Positions 23,980-33,168 of a DNA stretch of 48,996 bases are shown here, piece by piece. Both the position numbers and the translations under genes were made by a program. The stretch is from Comamonadaceae bacterium (GTDB taxonomy: Bacteria; Pseudomonadota; Gammaproteobacteria; Burkholderiales; Burkholderiaceae_C): NCBI GenBank assembly GCA_947374485.1, contig CANCCF010000012.1, positions 1-48,996 on the forward strand, written 5' to 3'. Numbering within the stretch: position 1 is the stretch's first letter; each line of letters begins with the position of its first letter. The notes below the pieces were generated by a model. It was not told the origin of the DNA. It saw only the letters and a program-made list of their open reading frames with translations, and did not search any database.

Positions 23980-25709
23980 AGCGGGCTCAGGCGTTTGATG
24001 GTTTCCAGCAAGGTGCTGTTGTCCGGGCTTTGCGAGAGGCCCGCTTTCCAGACGGCGCGTGCCTGCTCTTGCTGGCCCAGGCTCCACATCACCTCACCCA
24101 AGTGGGCGGCAATTTCCGCGTCCTGGCGGCTCTGGTAGGCGCCCTGCAAAATTTGCAGCGCCAAGGCCAGGTTGCCACTGCGGAATTCGACCCAGCCCAG
24201 GCTGTCCTGGATGAAAGGGTCGGCGGGCGCAAACTCCAGCGCCTTTTTGACCAGCTCGCGCGCCTCGGGCAGGCGCAGCTTGCGATCGGCCAGCGAATAG
24301 CCCAACGCGTTGTAGGCGTTGTGGTAGTCGGGCTTCTGGGCAATCACCAGGCGCAGCTGGCGCTCCATCTCATCGAGCTTGTCGACTTTTTCGGCGGCCA
24401 TGGCCAGGTCGTAGCGCATGTCCACATCGTCAGGGTTGTTGGCTACGCTGTCCTGCAAAAAGCGGTAGGCCAGCTCGAACTCCTTGTTGTCGCGCAGCAG
24501 TTGCACCTCGGCGCTGATTTTGTTGTGGGCGTCTTCCTCCCCCACTACCGGCGCGGTGCGAATCAGCGCGCGCGCCTCGGTCAGCTTGCCCTGGCGCGCC
24601 AGGATGGCAGCGCGGCGGCTGCGCACGCGCACGGCGTCTTGCGGGCTGTCGATCAGGGAAAGGTAGCGCTCGGCCTCCGTCGTATTTTTGTCTTGCTCGG
24701 CAATGTCGGCCAGCAAAAAATACGCTTGGCTCAGGGCGCGGTCGGCTTCCTTGCCGGCACCTTCAGAAGCATCGGCTGCCTGACGCAATTGCACAAAGCG
24801 GCTCAAGCTTGCCTGCGCTTCGGGCACTTGTTTGTCTTGCAGTTCCAGCGTGCCGCGCACCAGCCAGGCATCGGCAAAGTCGGGTGCCGTATGGTTGATT
24901 TGCACGCTGTGGGTCTTGGCATCGCTGTAGCGCTGGGCATCCAGCAGCCGCCGCACATAGGCCATGTGCAGTTCAAGGCGTGCATCGCCTTGCAAATAGG
25001 CCAGCACCAAAGCCTCGGCATCGGGCTGCGCGGGCTGCATCAAGGCGAGTGCCAATTGCACCGGCTCTTCGGCCCGGCGGTCCAGCGCTGCGCCCTTTCT
25101 GGCTGCATCCAGCGCGCCTTCGTTGTCACCTGCCAGCAGCCGCATGGTGCCCATGGATGCATAGGCCGCCGGGCCAGTCACCGGGCTGGCCAGTTCGCCA
25201 GCCAGTGCCTGTTCTGCAACCTTGGCTGCCGCCTTCTTGTCTGCGGCGCGCACCAGGTAGCGCGGCAACAGGGTAATGGCGGCGGCACGATCCTTCGGAC
25301 TTTGGGTGCCCAGGTAGCGCTTGATCGGGTCAACCGTGTCCGGCAGCTTATTGAGCCCCACCAGTATTTGCAGCAGGTAGCGGTTGGCATTCTCGGATGC
25401 CGGGAACTGCTTCACCCAGGCCTGCGCCGCCTGCAGTGCGGACTCGCCCACCCTGGCCCGCAGGGCGATTTCGACCGTGCGCTGGTAGAGCTGCTCCGAG
25501 CGGGCCTTCTGCGCCGCGTCCAGCATCAGCTGGTAGGCCGAGGGCGCATCTTCGTTGTAGGCGCTCATCTCCGCCAGCAGCAACTCGTACATCAGGCTGG
25601 CGCCCAGGTCCGAGTTGAGTGGCGCATCGCTTTGCGCCCATGCCCCCGGCCAGGCCAGGGCCAGAGTCAGCAGCAGAGCGGGTATCTTGGGACGCTTGGG
25701 TGGGGTCAT
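23976..25709 (-). CDS. Secreted tetratricopeptide-repeat protein
   Basis: The 577-residue protein has a signal peptide (IPALLLTLALAWPGAWAQ) and then many helical repeats. TPR-like units with A/G and P signatures are clear in the C-terminal third (AYNALGYSLADRKLRLPEAR, then PFIQDSLGWVEFRSGNLALA). It is probably periplasmic or outer-membrane associated and acts as a protein-interaction scaffold. It is coupled to lolB by a 4-nt overlap, which suggests a role in envelope assembly; that is inferred. It is divergent from mutM. Confidence 0.88.
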   Translation of the reverse strand: MTPPKRPKIPALLLTLALAWPGAWAQSDAPLNSDLGASLMYELLLAEMSAYNEDAPSAYQLMLDAAQKARSEQLYQRTVEIALRARVGESALQAAQAWVKQFPASENANRYLLQILVGLNKLPDTVDPIKRYLGTQSPKDRAAAITLLPRYLVRAADKKAAAKVAEQALAGELASPVTGPAAYASMGTMRLLAGDNEGALDAARKGAALDRRAEEPVQLALALMQPAQPDAEALVLAYLQGDARLELHMAYVRRLLDAQRYSDAKTHSVQINHTAPDFADAWLVRGTLELQDKQVPEAQASLSRFVQLRQAADASEGAGKEADRALSQAYFLLADIAEQDKNTTEAERYLSLIDSPQDAVRVRSRRAAILARQGKLTEARALIRTAPVVGEEDAHNKISAEVQLLRDNKEFELAYRFLQDSVANNPDDVDMRYDLAMAAEKVDKLDEMERQLRLVIAQKPDYHNAYNALGYSLADRKLRLPEARELVKKALEFAPADPFIQDSLGWVEFRSGNLALALQILQGAYQSRQDAEIAAHLGEVMWSLGQQEQARAVWKAGLSQSPDNSTLLETIKRLSPL

Positions 25710-25774
25710 CGGGTCATAATAATCCAACACCAATGGCCCTCGTTTGACAGCAACCACCCCTGTGCCCACCCCTT

Positions 25775-26590
25775 ATGCCAGAACTGCCAGAAGTTGAAGT
25801 CACCCGCCTGAGTTTCGAGGCGCGCATCCGGGGGGCCAGGGTTCTGTCGGCGCGCCTTGGCAAGCCCCTGCGCTGGCCCTTGGGCATAGAGCCAGGGCAG
25901 CTCATGGGGCAAAGGGTGCTGGCCGTGCGCAGGCGTGGCAAATACTTGCTGCTGGACCTGAGCAGTGGCCTGTTGCTGCTGCATCTAGGCATGTCTGGCA
26001 GCGTGGCCTTTGGCCAGGCCCTGGGCGAGCCCGGCAAGCACGACCACTTTGATCTGCAAACCACCCAGGGCACGCTGCGCCTGAACGACCCCAGGCGTTT
26101 TGGCGCAGTGGTCTTTGCCGCTACTGAGGCCGACGCCGTGGCGCAGAAGCTGCTGGGCAAACTGGGCGTGGAGCCCTTGGGTGAAGAATTTGACGCACCC
26201 GGTTTTTATCAGGGCCTTCATCAGCGCAAGAGCGCCATCAAACAGGTCTTGCTGGCAGGCGAGGTGGTGGTAGGAGTCGGTAATATTTATGCCTCTGAAA
26301 CCCTGTTTCTGGCAGGTATTCGCCCCACCACCCGTGCCAGCCGCCTGAGCCGTGCACGTGTGCTGCGTCTGCATGGGGCCATTCGCCAAGTATTGGCGCT
26401 GGCGGTTGAAAAAGGCGGCAGCACCTTGCGTGATTTTTCCAACGCCCAAGGCGAATCCGGGCACTTCCAGGTGGGCGCCATGGTCTATGCGCGCGCGGGC
26501 CAGCCCTGCCGCGTCTGCGACACCCCCATCAAGACAATGGTGCAGGGCCAGCGTTCCACTTTTTTCTGTCCACAATGCCAAAAACCTTGA
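25775..26590 (+). CDS. mutM: Formamidopyrimidine-DNA glycosylase (Fpg/MutM)
   Basis: MutM excises 8-oxoguanine and formamidopyrimidines and nicks the site. The 271-residue protein begins MPELPEVEV (catalytic Pro2 and Glu3), has GRRGKYLLL-like DNA-contact residues (VRRRGKYLLLDL), the helix-two-turn-helix KQVLLAGEVVVGVGNIYASE, and a C-terminal zinc finger C-x2-C...C-x2-C (CRVC and CPQC). ATG 25775 is unambiguous. With mutY two genes downstream, this is an oxidised-guanine repair neighbourhood. Confidence 0.97.
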   Translation: MPELPEVEVTRLSFEARIRGARVLSARLGKPLRWPLGIEPGQLMGQRVLAVRRRGKYLLLDLSSGLLLLHLGMSGSVAFGQALGEPGKHDHFDLQTTQGTLRLNDPRRFGAVVFAATEADAVAQKLLGKLGVEPLGEEFDAPGFYQGLHQRKSAIKQVLLAGEVVVGVGNIYASETLFLAGIRPTTRASRLSRARVLRLHGAIRQVLALAVEKGGSTLRDFSNAQGESGHFQVGAMVYARAGQPCRVCDTPIKTMVQGQRSTFFCPQCQKP

Positions 26591-26638
26591 CCGTCTGGCT
26601 GGGTGGCAATGCTATATTGCCCCACCGCGGGGGAACAC

Positions 26639-28594
26639 TTGGCCACTTCATTCAATGAGCAACTAGAGCAGCACGGCACTTGGCGCCGTGAATTTGCACT
26701 GCGCCTGAAACTGCTGGCCGAATGGATGAACGACCATGACCTGCTCGACTCCGCCGTGCAGGAGCGCCTGAAGCACCTGGAAACCCAGCTGCGCTCCGAC
26801 AAGGCCATGGTGGCTTTCGTGGCGGAGTTTTCGCGTGGCAAGTCGGAGATGATCAACGCCATTTTCTTTGCCGGTTATGGCAGGCGCATCATGCCCGCCA
26901 GTGCCGGGCGCACTACCATGTGCCCCACCGAAATGGGCTACGACCCCGATGTGCCGCCCTGCTTGCGCCTGCTGCCCATTGACACCCGTCTGCAACCCCA
27001 GGCGCTGATGGAATGGCGCATGGTGCCCGAGCAATGGATGCGCGTGGACCTGGAGGTGGACAACCCGCAGCAACTCGCTGCCGCCTTCGAGCTGGTGTCG
27101 CAAACCCGCAAGGTCACGCAGGACGAGGCGCGCGCCCTGGGCTTCTGGCACAGCCAGGCGCCGGAAGACAACCCGCTGGTGGATGCGCAGGGCCTGGTGG
27201 AAATACCCAAGTGGCGCCACGCCCTGATCAACATCGCCCACCCCTTGCTCAAGCAGGGCCTGGTGATTCTGGACACCCCCGGGCTCAATGCCATCGGTGC
27301 GGAACCCGAGCTCACCGTGAGCCTGATCCCGCAGGCCCAGGCCGTGGTCTTCATTCTGGGCGCGGACACCGGTGTCACCAAGTCCGACCTGGCCATCTGG
27401 CGTGAGCATCTGATTTCCGATAGCACCGGCACCGAGGCGCGCCTGGTGGTACTCAACAAAATTGACACCCTGTGGGACGAGCTCAGCACCCCAGAGCAGA
27501 TCCACGCGCAAATTGAGCGCCAGAAGGCCAGCACGGCCGAAATTCTGGGCCTGCGAGCAGAGCAGGTGATTGCCGTGTCGGCCCAAAAAGGCTTGGTGGC
27601 CAAGGTCACCCAGGACGAGGCCCTGCTGCAAAAGAGCGGCCTGGGCTTGCTCGAAGACGCACTGGGTGACGGCATGCTGCTGGAGCGCCAGCGCATCCTG
27701 CGCCTGGCCATGAACAGCGGCATTGCGGGCCTGCGCGCGGACACCGGCCGTGTCATCACCATCCGCAAGCGTGACCTCACCGAGCAGCGCATTGAGCTGC
27801 TCGGTCTCAAGGGCAAGAACGCAGGCGTGATCAAGCACATGAAGGGCCGCATTGCGCAGGAGCTGGCCGACTTTGACCTGGGCGGGGCCAAACTGCATGC
27901 GGTGCGCTCGGTGCACCTCAAGCTGCTCAAGGAAGTGTTTGGCATTCTGGGCCCCAAGGTGCTCAAGGCGGAGATGGCGCAGCTTACCGAGGCGCTGACG
28001 CAAAAGGGCCTGAAGCTGGGCGTGAAAAAAGCCTATGGCGAAACCTTTGTGCGCCTGCGCGCGAACTTTGCCACCGTGCAAAGCCTGGCCGCCGAGATGC
28101 ACACCATGCTCTCCACCATGTTTGTGCAGCTCAACACCGAATACGGTTTTTCGCTGCAGGCCATCCAGCAGCCTGACCTGAATTTTTACCTCAATGATTT
28201 TGATCTGGCGCAGCGCAGCCATTTGCAGTACCTGGGCCTGAGCAATGTGTTCAAGCTGGCCCAGCCCGAGTTTGCCGACCGGCTGGTGCGCGCATTGTCG
28301 GCTCGCCTTCGCAGCATCCACGAGGCAGCTCTGGGCGAGGTGGAGTTCTGGAGCAAATCGGCCGCCTCGCAGCTCGATGCCCAGTTGCGCGAGCGCCGTC
28401 GCAGCTTTGCCCGCCGCATGGACGCGGTAGACCGTATCCAGCAGGCCGCGGGTGGTCTGGACGAGCGCATTGATGAAATCCTGTTGCAGGAAGCCACGCT
28501 GGAGCAACTTGAAAACAAGCTCATGGAGCTGACCGCGCACCTGATGGCACCGCCAAAGGCCACTGCAGCCGAGCTGGATCTGGAGATCGCCTGA
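26639..28594 (+). CDS. Bacterial dynamin-like GTPase
   Basis: The product of about 651 residues has a dynamin-family GTPase domain: P-loop AEFSRGKSE (about residues 62-70), a conserved Thr in RTTMCPTE (switch I), LDTPGLN (G3) and LNKID (G4). Long alpha-helical segments follow with no obvious membrane anchor and a C-terminal coiled coil. TTG 26639 is the preferred start because GGGGGA lies just upstream and the protein then starts MATSFNEQ; GTG 26603 and ATG 26609 are alternatives. It lies between mutM and mutY. Its role is unknown; membrane remodelling is the family expectation. Confidence 0.85.
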   Translation: MATSFNEQLEQHGTWRREFALRLKLLAEWMNDHDLLDSAVQERLKHLETQLRSDKAMVAFVAEFSRGKSEMINAIFFAGYGRRIMPASAGRTTMCPTEMGYDPDVPPCLRLLPIDTRLQPQALMEWRMVPEQWMRVDLEVDNPQQLAAAFELVSQTRKVTQDEARALGFWHSQAPEDNPLVDAQGLVEIPKWRHALINIAHPLLKQGLVILDTPGLNAIGAEPELTVSLIPQAQAVVFILGADTGVTKSDLAIWREHLISDSTGTEARLVVLNKIDTLWDELSTPEQIHAQIERQKASTAEILGLRAEQVIAVSAQKGLVAKVTQDEALLQKSGLGLLEDALGDGMLLERQRILRLAMNSGIAGLRADTGRVITIRKRDLTEQRIELLGLKGKNAGVIKHMKGRIAQELADFDLGGAKLHAVRSVHLKLLKEVFGILGPKVLKAEMAQLTEALTQKGLKLGVKKAYGETFVRLRANFATVQSLAAEMHTMLSTMFVQLNTEYGFSLQAIQQPDLNFYLNDFDLAQRSHLQYLGLSNVFKLAQPEFADRLVRALSARLRSIHEAALGEVEFWSKSAASQLDAQLRERRRSFARRMDAVDRIQQAAGGLDERIDEILLQEATLEQLENKLMELTAHLMAPPKATAAELDLEIA

Positions 28595-28629
28595 AAGCAC
28601 AAGCGACAGGCGCCGACTTCGCCACCCGC

Positions 28630-29646
28630 GTGGTGCAGTGGCAGGTAGCCCAGGGCCGCAACGACCTCCCCTGGCAAAACACCCGGGACCCCTACCGCGT
28701 GTGGCTCTCGGAAATCATGCTGCAGCAAACGCAAGTGGCCACCGTGATGGGCTACTTCGAGCGCTTCCTCACTACCTTCCCCGATGTGGCCGCACTCGCC
28801 GCCGCCAGCCAGGATGCGGTGCTGGGCCTGTGGAGCGGCCTGGGCTATTACAGCCGCGCACGCAACCTGCACCGCTGTGCGCAGCAGGTGGTGGAACGGC
28901 ACGGCGGTGCCTTTCCGCGCGATGCACAGACTCTTGCCAGCCTGCCCGGCATTGGCCCGTCCACCGCCGCTGCCATTGCCTCGCTGTGCTTTGGCGAGCG
29001 GGTGGCGATTCTGGATGCCAACGTCAAACGCGTGGTGACCCGTGTACAGGGTTTCGATGCCGACGTGGCTGTTGCGGCCAACGCACGTGCGCTGTGGGCC
29101 GCCGCCTCAAGCCTGCTGCCAGCACCCCCGCGTGCGGCCCAGGACATGGCGCGCTACACGCAGGGCATGATGGACCTGGGGGCCCTGCTCTGCACCCCCA
29201 AAAAGCCACTGTGCGGCCAATGCCCCGTAGCGGCCCAATGCTTCGCCCGCGCAAATGGCGACCCGGAGCGCTACCCGGTGCGCAGCCGCAAGCTCAAACG
29301 CAGCAGCCAGTCCTTGTGGTTGCTGTGGGTGCAAGGCCCTTCTGGCGCGGTCTGGCTGGCGCGCAGGCCCACGCCCGGCGTGTGGGGCGGCTTGTATTGC
29401 CTGCCACTGTTTGACAGCGAAGAGGCCTTGCGTGCTAGCCTCCCGCCCCAGGCACACAAGCAGTTGGTGTGTGAACCGGCTTTTGTGCATGTGCTGACGC
29501 ACAAGGACCTGCATTTGCACGCCTGCCCGGTGCCGTTGAATGACACAGCGCAGCTGGGCGAAGGGCGCTGGGTCAGTGCAGAAGAGTGGCCTGCATTGGG
29601 CTTGCCTGCGCCCATCCGCAAGCTGCTGGAACGCAGCTCTAGGTAG
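28630..29646 (+). CDS. mutY: A/G-specific adenine glycosylase MutY
   Basis: MutY removes A opposite 8-oxoG. The 338-residue frame has SEIMLQQTQVATV with the catalytic Glu, the helix-hairpin-helix LASLPGIGPSTAAAI and LDANVKRV, the [4Fe-4S] Cys set C-x6-C-x2-C-x5-C (LCTPKKPLCGQCPVAAQC), and a C-terminal NUDIX-like recognition domain. The start is uncertain: GTG 28630 is the first standard codon, but family-like residues FATRVVQW continue upstream to a CTG at 28591 that overlaps the GTPase stop (CTGA). The N-terminus may therefore be 13 residues longer. Confidence 0.93.
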   Translation: MVQWQVAQGRNDLPWQNTRDPYRVWLSEIMLQQTQVATVMGYFERFLTTFPDVAALAAASQDAVLGLWSGLGYYSRARNLHRCAQQVVERHGGAFPRDAQTLASLPGIGPSTAAAIASLCFGERVAILDANVKRVVTRVQGFDADVAVAANARALWAAASSLLPAPPRAAQDMARYTQGMMDLGALLCTPKKPLCGQCPVAAQCFARANGDPERYPVRSRKLKRSSQSLWLLWVQGPSGAVWLARRPTPGVWGGLYCLPLFDSEEALRASLPPQAHKQLVCEPAFVHVLTHKDLHLHACPVPLNDTAQLGEGRWVSAEEWPALGLPAPIRKLLERSSR

Positions 29647-29648
29647 AC

Positions 29649-30578
29649 CTAAAGAGCGCGCGCGTCCATCTCGCGGTGGCGTTTCAGTGTGGCCCACTGG
29701 GCTGCAAAGTGCTGCGCCAGCTGCTCCACCAGATACACCGAGCGGTGTTGGCCACCGGTGCAGCCAATGGCCACCGTGACATAGCTCCGGTTGTCGCGCG
29801 CCAGGTCGGGCAACCAGCCCGCCAGAAAGGCTTGCAGCTGCTGCAGCATGCGCTGCACATCTGGCTGAGCGTTCAAAAAGTCGGCCACCGGCTGGTCGCG
29901 CCCGGTCAGGGCTTTCAATGCGGGCTCGTAGTGCGGGTTGGGCAGCATGCGCACATCAAACACAAAGTCGGCATCGGTGGGCACTCCGCGCTTGAAAGAA
30001 AAAGACTCGAACACCAGCGTGAGCTGTGCGCTGCGGGTGGACACCAACGCCTTGACGTAACCCTGCAGCTGTGCCGCGCGGATCATGCTGGAGTCGATTA
30101 CATGGGCCTGCTCACGCAGGGCGGCCAGCAGGCTGCGCTCCAGCTCAATGGCTTCCACCAGGGCTCGGCGCTCGTCCTTGTCGAGCTGCGCGTCGGTTTC
30201 GCCTGCGCGGCGCACGCCGGTTTGGGACAGCGGGTGCCTGCGCCGGGTCTCGGAATAGCGGCGCACCAGGGTGTCGGTGGTAGCGTCCAGGAACAAGGGT
30301 TTGACGGCATGGCCCTGGGCGCGCAGGGCGTCGAGCTGCCTGGGCACCTGGGGCAGTGAAGTGGCGCTGCGCACGTCCATGGCAATCGCCAACTGGTGCG
30401 CCTGGTGCTGCATTTCCAGTTCCACAAAGGGTAGTAGCAATTCGGGGGGCAGGTTGTCCACGCAGTAAAAGCCGGCATCTTCCAGCGCATGCAGGGCCAC
30501 CGATTTGCCCGAGCCCGACATGCCGGTGATCAGCACAATCTCCATGGGCGCAGGCACTGCTGCGCGGGGCCCGGTCAT
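29649..30578 (-). CDS. rapZ: RNase adapter / nucleotide-binding protein RapZ
   Basis: RapZ (YvcJ family) binds ATP/GTP; in enterobacteria it guides RNase E to the GlmZ small RNA. The 309-residue protein has Walker A GMSGSGKS (residues 19-26), a Walker B-like PLFLDA, and the conserved C-terminal VAIGCTGGQHRSVYLVEQL. ATG 30578 overlaps the recN stop (ATGA); an internal ATG at 30545 (MEIVLITG) is an equally plausible start. It is convergent with mutY. Confidence 0.95.
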   Translation of the reverse strand: MTGPRAAVPAPMEIVLITGMSGSGKSVALHALEDAGFYCVDNLPPELLLPFVELEMQHQAHQLAIAMDVRSATSLPQVPRQLDALRAQGHAVKPLFLDATTDTLVRRYSETRRRHPLSQTGVRRAGETDAQLDKDERRALVEAIELERSLLAALREQAHVIDSSMIRAAQLQGYVKALVSTRSAQLTLVFESFSFKRGVPTDADFVFDVRMLPNPHYEPALKALTGRDQPVADFLNAQPDVQRMLQQLQAFLAGWLPDLARDNRSYVTVAIGCTGGQHRSVYLVEQLAQHFAAQWATLKRHREMDARAL

Positions 30579-32224
30579 GCCCCGGCCTGCAGCATTTCCT
30601 TGGCGTGGGCCAGGGTGGTGCTGGAGAGTTTTTCGCCGCCCAGCATGCGGGCAATCTCGCCCACACGGGCCTCGCCCAGCACGGCGGCCACGTGACTGAG
30701 TGTGGCTTTGCCCTGCAACTGTTTGGACACCAGCATGTGGTGGTCAGCGCAGGCTGCCACCTGGGGCAGGTGGGTCACGGCCAGCACCTGCCGGTCCACC
30801 CCGAGCTGTCGCATCAGGCGGCCCACGGTCTCGGCCACGGCACCGCCCACACCGGAATCCACCTCGTCAAAAATCAGGGTTTGCGCGGTGCCCAACTGGC
30901 TGGTGGTGACCGCGATGGCCAGCGCCATGCGCGAGAGTTCGCCACCTGAGGCCACCTTGCCCACCGCGCGCGGCGTGCTGCCTGCGTGCCCGGCCACCAG
31001 AAACTGCACCTCTTCCAGGCCACTTTGCTGGGGCTGTGGCAGGGCGTCCAGTGCCACCACAAACTGGCCACCCTGCATGCCCAGGCCCTGCATGGCCTGG
31101 GTGATGGCTTTGGCCAACTTGGGGGCGGCCTTCGCGCGCTGCGCCGAGATGCTTTTGGCCTCCGTCATATAAGCGGCGTGGGCCTTGCGCTCGGCGGCCT
31201 CCAGGCCTTGCAGGTCGGCTGCGGCGTCGAGCTGGGTGAGTTCTTCGCGCCAGCCCGCCAGCAGTGCCGGTAGCTCATCGGGCGCGCGCTTGTAGCGCCG
31301 CGCCAGCGACACCCACTGCGTCATGCGTGCGTCCAGCTCGGCCAGACGCTGCGGGTCCAGCTCGGTGCGCCGGGCGTAGCCGCGCAGGGTGTGGGCCACG
31401 TCTTCCACCTGCGCCACGCTGGAGCGCAGGGCTGCAATCGCGTCGGCAAACTCGGGCTCCAGGTGCGACTGGCTTTGCAAGGCCTGCAGCGCGCTGTTGA
31501 GGGCCTGCAGGGCGTTGCTGTCGGCGTCTTCCAGCAGTTCGACTGTGGCCTGAGCCGCGTCCAGCAGGGCTTGGCCGTTGGCCAGGCGGCTGTGGCTGGT
31601 GTTGAGTTCGGGCCACTCATCGGCCAGCGGGTTGAGCCGGTCGAGCTCGCCAATCTGCCAGGCCAGGCGCTCACGCTCGCGCTGCAGCGAGTCCTGGGCC
31701 TGGCTGGCTTGCGCCAATGCGGCCACGGCCTGTCGCCACGCACTCCAGCGCATGTCCAGTTCGGTGGTGCCAAGCTGGGCGTAGGCATCGAGCAGACCGC
31801 GCACTGCCTCGGGCCGGGTCAGGCTTTGCCAGGCGTGCTGGCCATGGATGTCCATCAGCTGTTCGCCAATGCCGCGCAGTTGTTGCGCGGTGGCCGGGCT
31901 GCCATTGATCCAGGCGCGGCTTTTTCCCTGGGCGTCCACGGTTCGCCGCAAGAGCAGGGTGTCGCCCGTATCGAAACCGCCTTCTTCCAGCAGGGCCTGC
32001 AAGCCCGGGGCGTGGTCGAACTCGGCACTCACCTCGGTACGCGCGGCGCCCTCGCGGATCACGCCCACATCGGCACGCGCACCGGTCACCAGTTGCAGGG
32101 CGTCTACCAGGATCGATTTGCCCGCGCCGGTTTCGCCGGTGAGCACGGTAAAGCCACGCTCCAGGTCGAGCTCGAGTTCGCTGATGATGACAAAGTCCCG
32201 CAGGACAATCCGCTTCAAGGCCAT
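30575..32224 (-). CDS. recN: DNA repair ATPase RecN
   Basis: RecN is an SMC-like protein acting in double-strand break repair. The 549-residue protein has an N-terminal Walker A (GETGAGKS, residues 30-37), long central coiled-coil arms rich in Leu, Gln and Ala, and a C-terminal ABC half with VASGGELSRMALAI (signature) and TLIFDEVDSGVGG (Walker B). It starts 3 nt after the nadK stop and couples to rapZ. Confidence 0.97.
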   Translation of the reverse strand: MALKRIVLRDFVIISELELDLERGFTVLTGETGAGKSILVDALQLVTGARADVGVIREGAARTEVSAEFDHAPGLQALLEEGGFDTGDTLLLRRTVDAQGKSRAWINGSPATAQQLRGIGEQLMDIHGQHAWQSLTRPEAVRGLLDAYAQLGTTELDMRWSAWRQAVAALAQASQAQDSLQRERERLAWQIGELDRLNPLADEWPELNTSHSRLANGQALLDAAQATVELLEDADSNALQALNSALQALQSQSHLEPEFADAIAALRSSVAQVEDVAHTLRGYARRTELDPQRLAELDARMTQWVSLARRYKRAPDELPALLAGWREELTQLDAAADLQGLEAAERKAHAAYMTEAKSISAQRAKAAPKLAKAITQAMQGLGMQGGQFVVALDALPQPQQSGLEEVQFLVAGHAGSTPRAVGKVASGGELSRMALAIAVTTSQLGTAQTLIFDEVDSGVGGAVAETVGRLMRQLGVDRQVLAVTHLPQVAACADHHMLVSKQLQGKATLSHVAAVLGEARVGEIARMLGGEKLSSTTLAHAKEMLQAGA

Positions 32225-32227
32225 GGC

Positions 32228-33130
32228 TTAGACGACTCCTTCATTCCAGTGCATTTTTTGCCGCAGCGTATCAAAGTAAGACCAGCCCTTGGGGTGCAGA
32301 AACTTCACCTTGTGCTCGGAGCGCGTGACCACGATGCGGTCGCCGTGCATCAGGCTGGCCAGACTTTGCGTGTCAAAGCTGGCGCTGGCATCGCGCCCGG
32401 CCACAATTTCCACGGCGATTTCGCCCGCGCTGGTGAGCACCAGCGGGCGGTTGGAGAGGGTGTGCGGCGCAATCGGCACGATCACCCAGCCATCGATGGA
32501 CGGATGCAACAAAGGCCCGCCCGCCGAGAGCGAATAGGCGGTCGATCCAGTGGGCGAAGCAATGATCAGGCCGTCGGCGCGCTGGTTGGCCACAAAATGC
32601 CCGTCCACCTCTACCCGCAACTCCACCATGCCCGAGCTGGCACCGCGGTTCACCACCACGTCGTTCATGGCCAGCGCGCTGAAGACGCAGATGCCATCGC
32701 GCATGACCCGGCCCTGGATCAGGCTGCGCTGGTCTTCCGCGTATTCCCCGGCCAACATGGGCCGCAGCACGGCCTTGTACTGGCCCAGCGGGATGTCGGT
32801 GATAAAGCCCAGGCGGCCCTGGTTGATGCCGATGAGCGGCACCTTGTACTGCGCCAGCTGGCGGCCAATACCCAGCATGGTGCCGTCGCCACCAATCACC
32901 AGGCACAGATCGCACTGGCGGCCGATTTCTTCCAGCGTCAGGGTGGCGTAGCGGCCCATGCCCATGTTGGAGGCGCTGTCGGCCTCCAGCACCACATCAC
33001 AGCCCAGGTCCAGCAGGTAGTCGGCAATGTCTTCCAACGCTTGTCGTGCGTGCGCACCGGCCGGGCCGGAGACGGTGCTTTGGTACTTTCCCACGAGGGC
33101 AACCAGGCGAAATTGGGACGGCGACTTCAT
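32228..33130 (-). CDS. nadK: NAD kinase
   Basis: NadK phosphorylates NAD to NADP. The 300-residue protein has the GGDGTML motif (from residue 80), NQGRLGFITD, MNDVVVNRG, and SPTGSTAYSLSAGG, all diagnostic. ATG 33130 was taken; a TTG two codons upstream is possible. It is divergent from hrcA with a 38-nt gap. Confidence 0.97.
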   Translation of the reverse strand: MKSPSQFRLVALVGKYQSTVSGPAGAHARQALEDIADYLLDLGCDVVLEADSASNMGMGRYATLTLEEIGRQCDLCLVIGGDGTMLGIGRQLAQYKVPLIGINQGRLGFITDIPLGQYKAVLRPMLAGEYAEDQRSLIQGRVMRDGICVFSALAMNDVVVNRGASSGMVELRVEVDGHFVANQRADGLIIASPTGSTAYSLSAGGPLLHPSIDGWVIVPIAPHTLSNRPLVLTSAGEIAVEIVAGRDASASFDTQSLASLMHGDRIVVTRSEHKVKFLHPKGWSYFDTLRQKMHWNEGVV

Positions 33131-33141
33131 TTGCAAATTAG

Positions 33142-33160
33142 ATCACTAAACATCACTAAA
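33142..33160. repeat. Tandem ATCACTAAA repeat in the nadK/hrcA divergent promoter
   Basis: ATCACTAAA occurs at 33142-33150 and 33152-33160, one helical turn apart (10 bp), in the 38-nt gap between the nadK and hrcA starts. TAAAAT at 33157-33162 could be an hrcA -10 box, which would make the hrcA transcript almost leaderless. No CIRCE inverted repeat is present. Confidence 0.5.
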
Positions 33161-33168
33161 ATGATTTG

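Noticed and set aside
25710..25774. TTGACA in front of mutM as a -35 box
   Set aside because: No -10 hexamer lies at a suitable distance before the mutM ATG, so the match is probably chance.
26663..28600. A 645-codon minus-strand frame opposite the dynamin-like GTPase
   Set aside because: The opposite strand has clear GTPase motifs; this frame is His/Gln/Leu-rich with no motif.
33131..33168. CIRCE element for HrcA
   Set aside because: No TTAGCACTC-N9-GAGTGCTAA-like inverted repeat is present; only direct repeats are seen.
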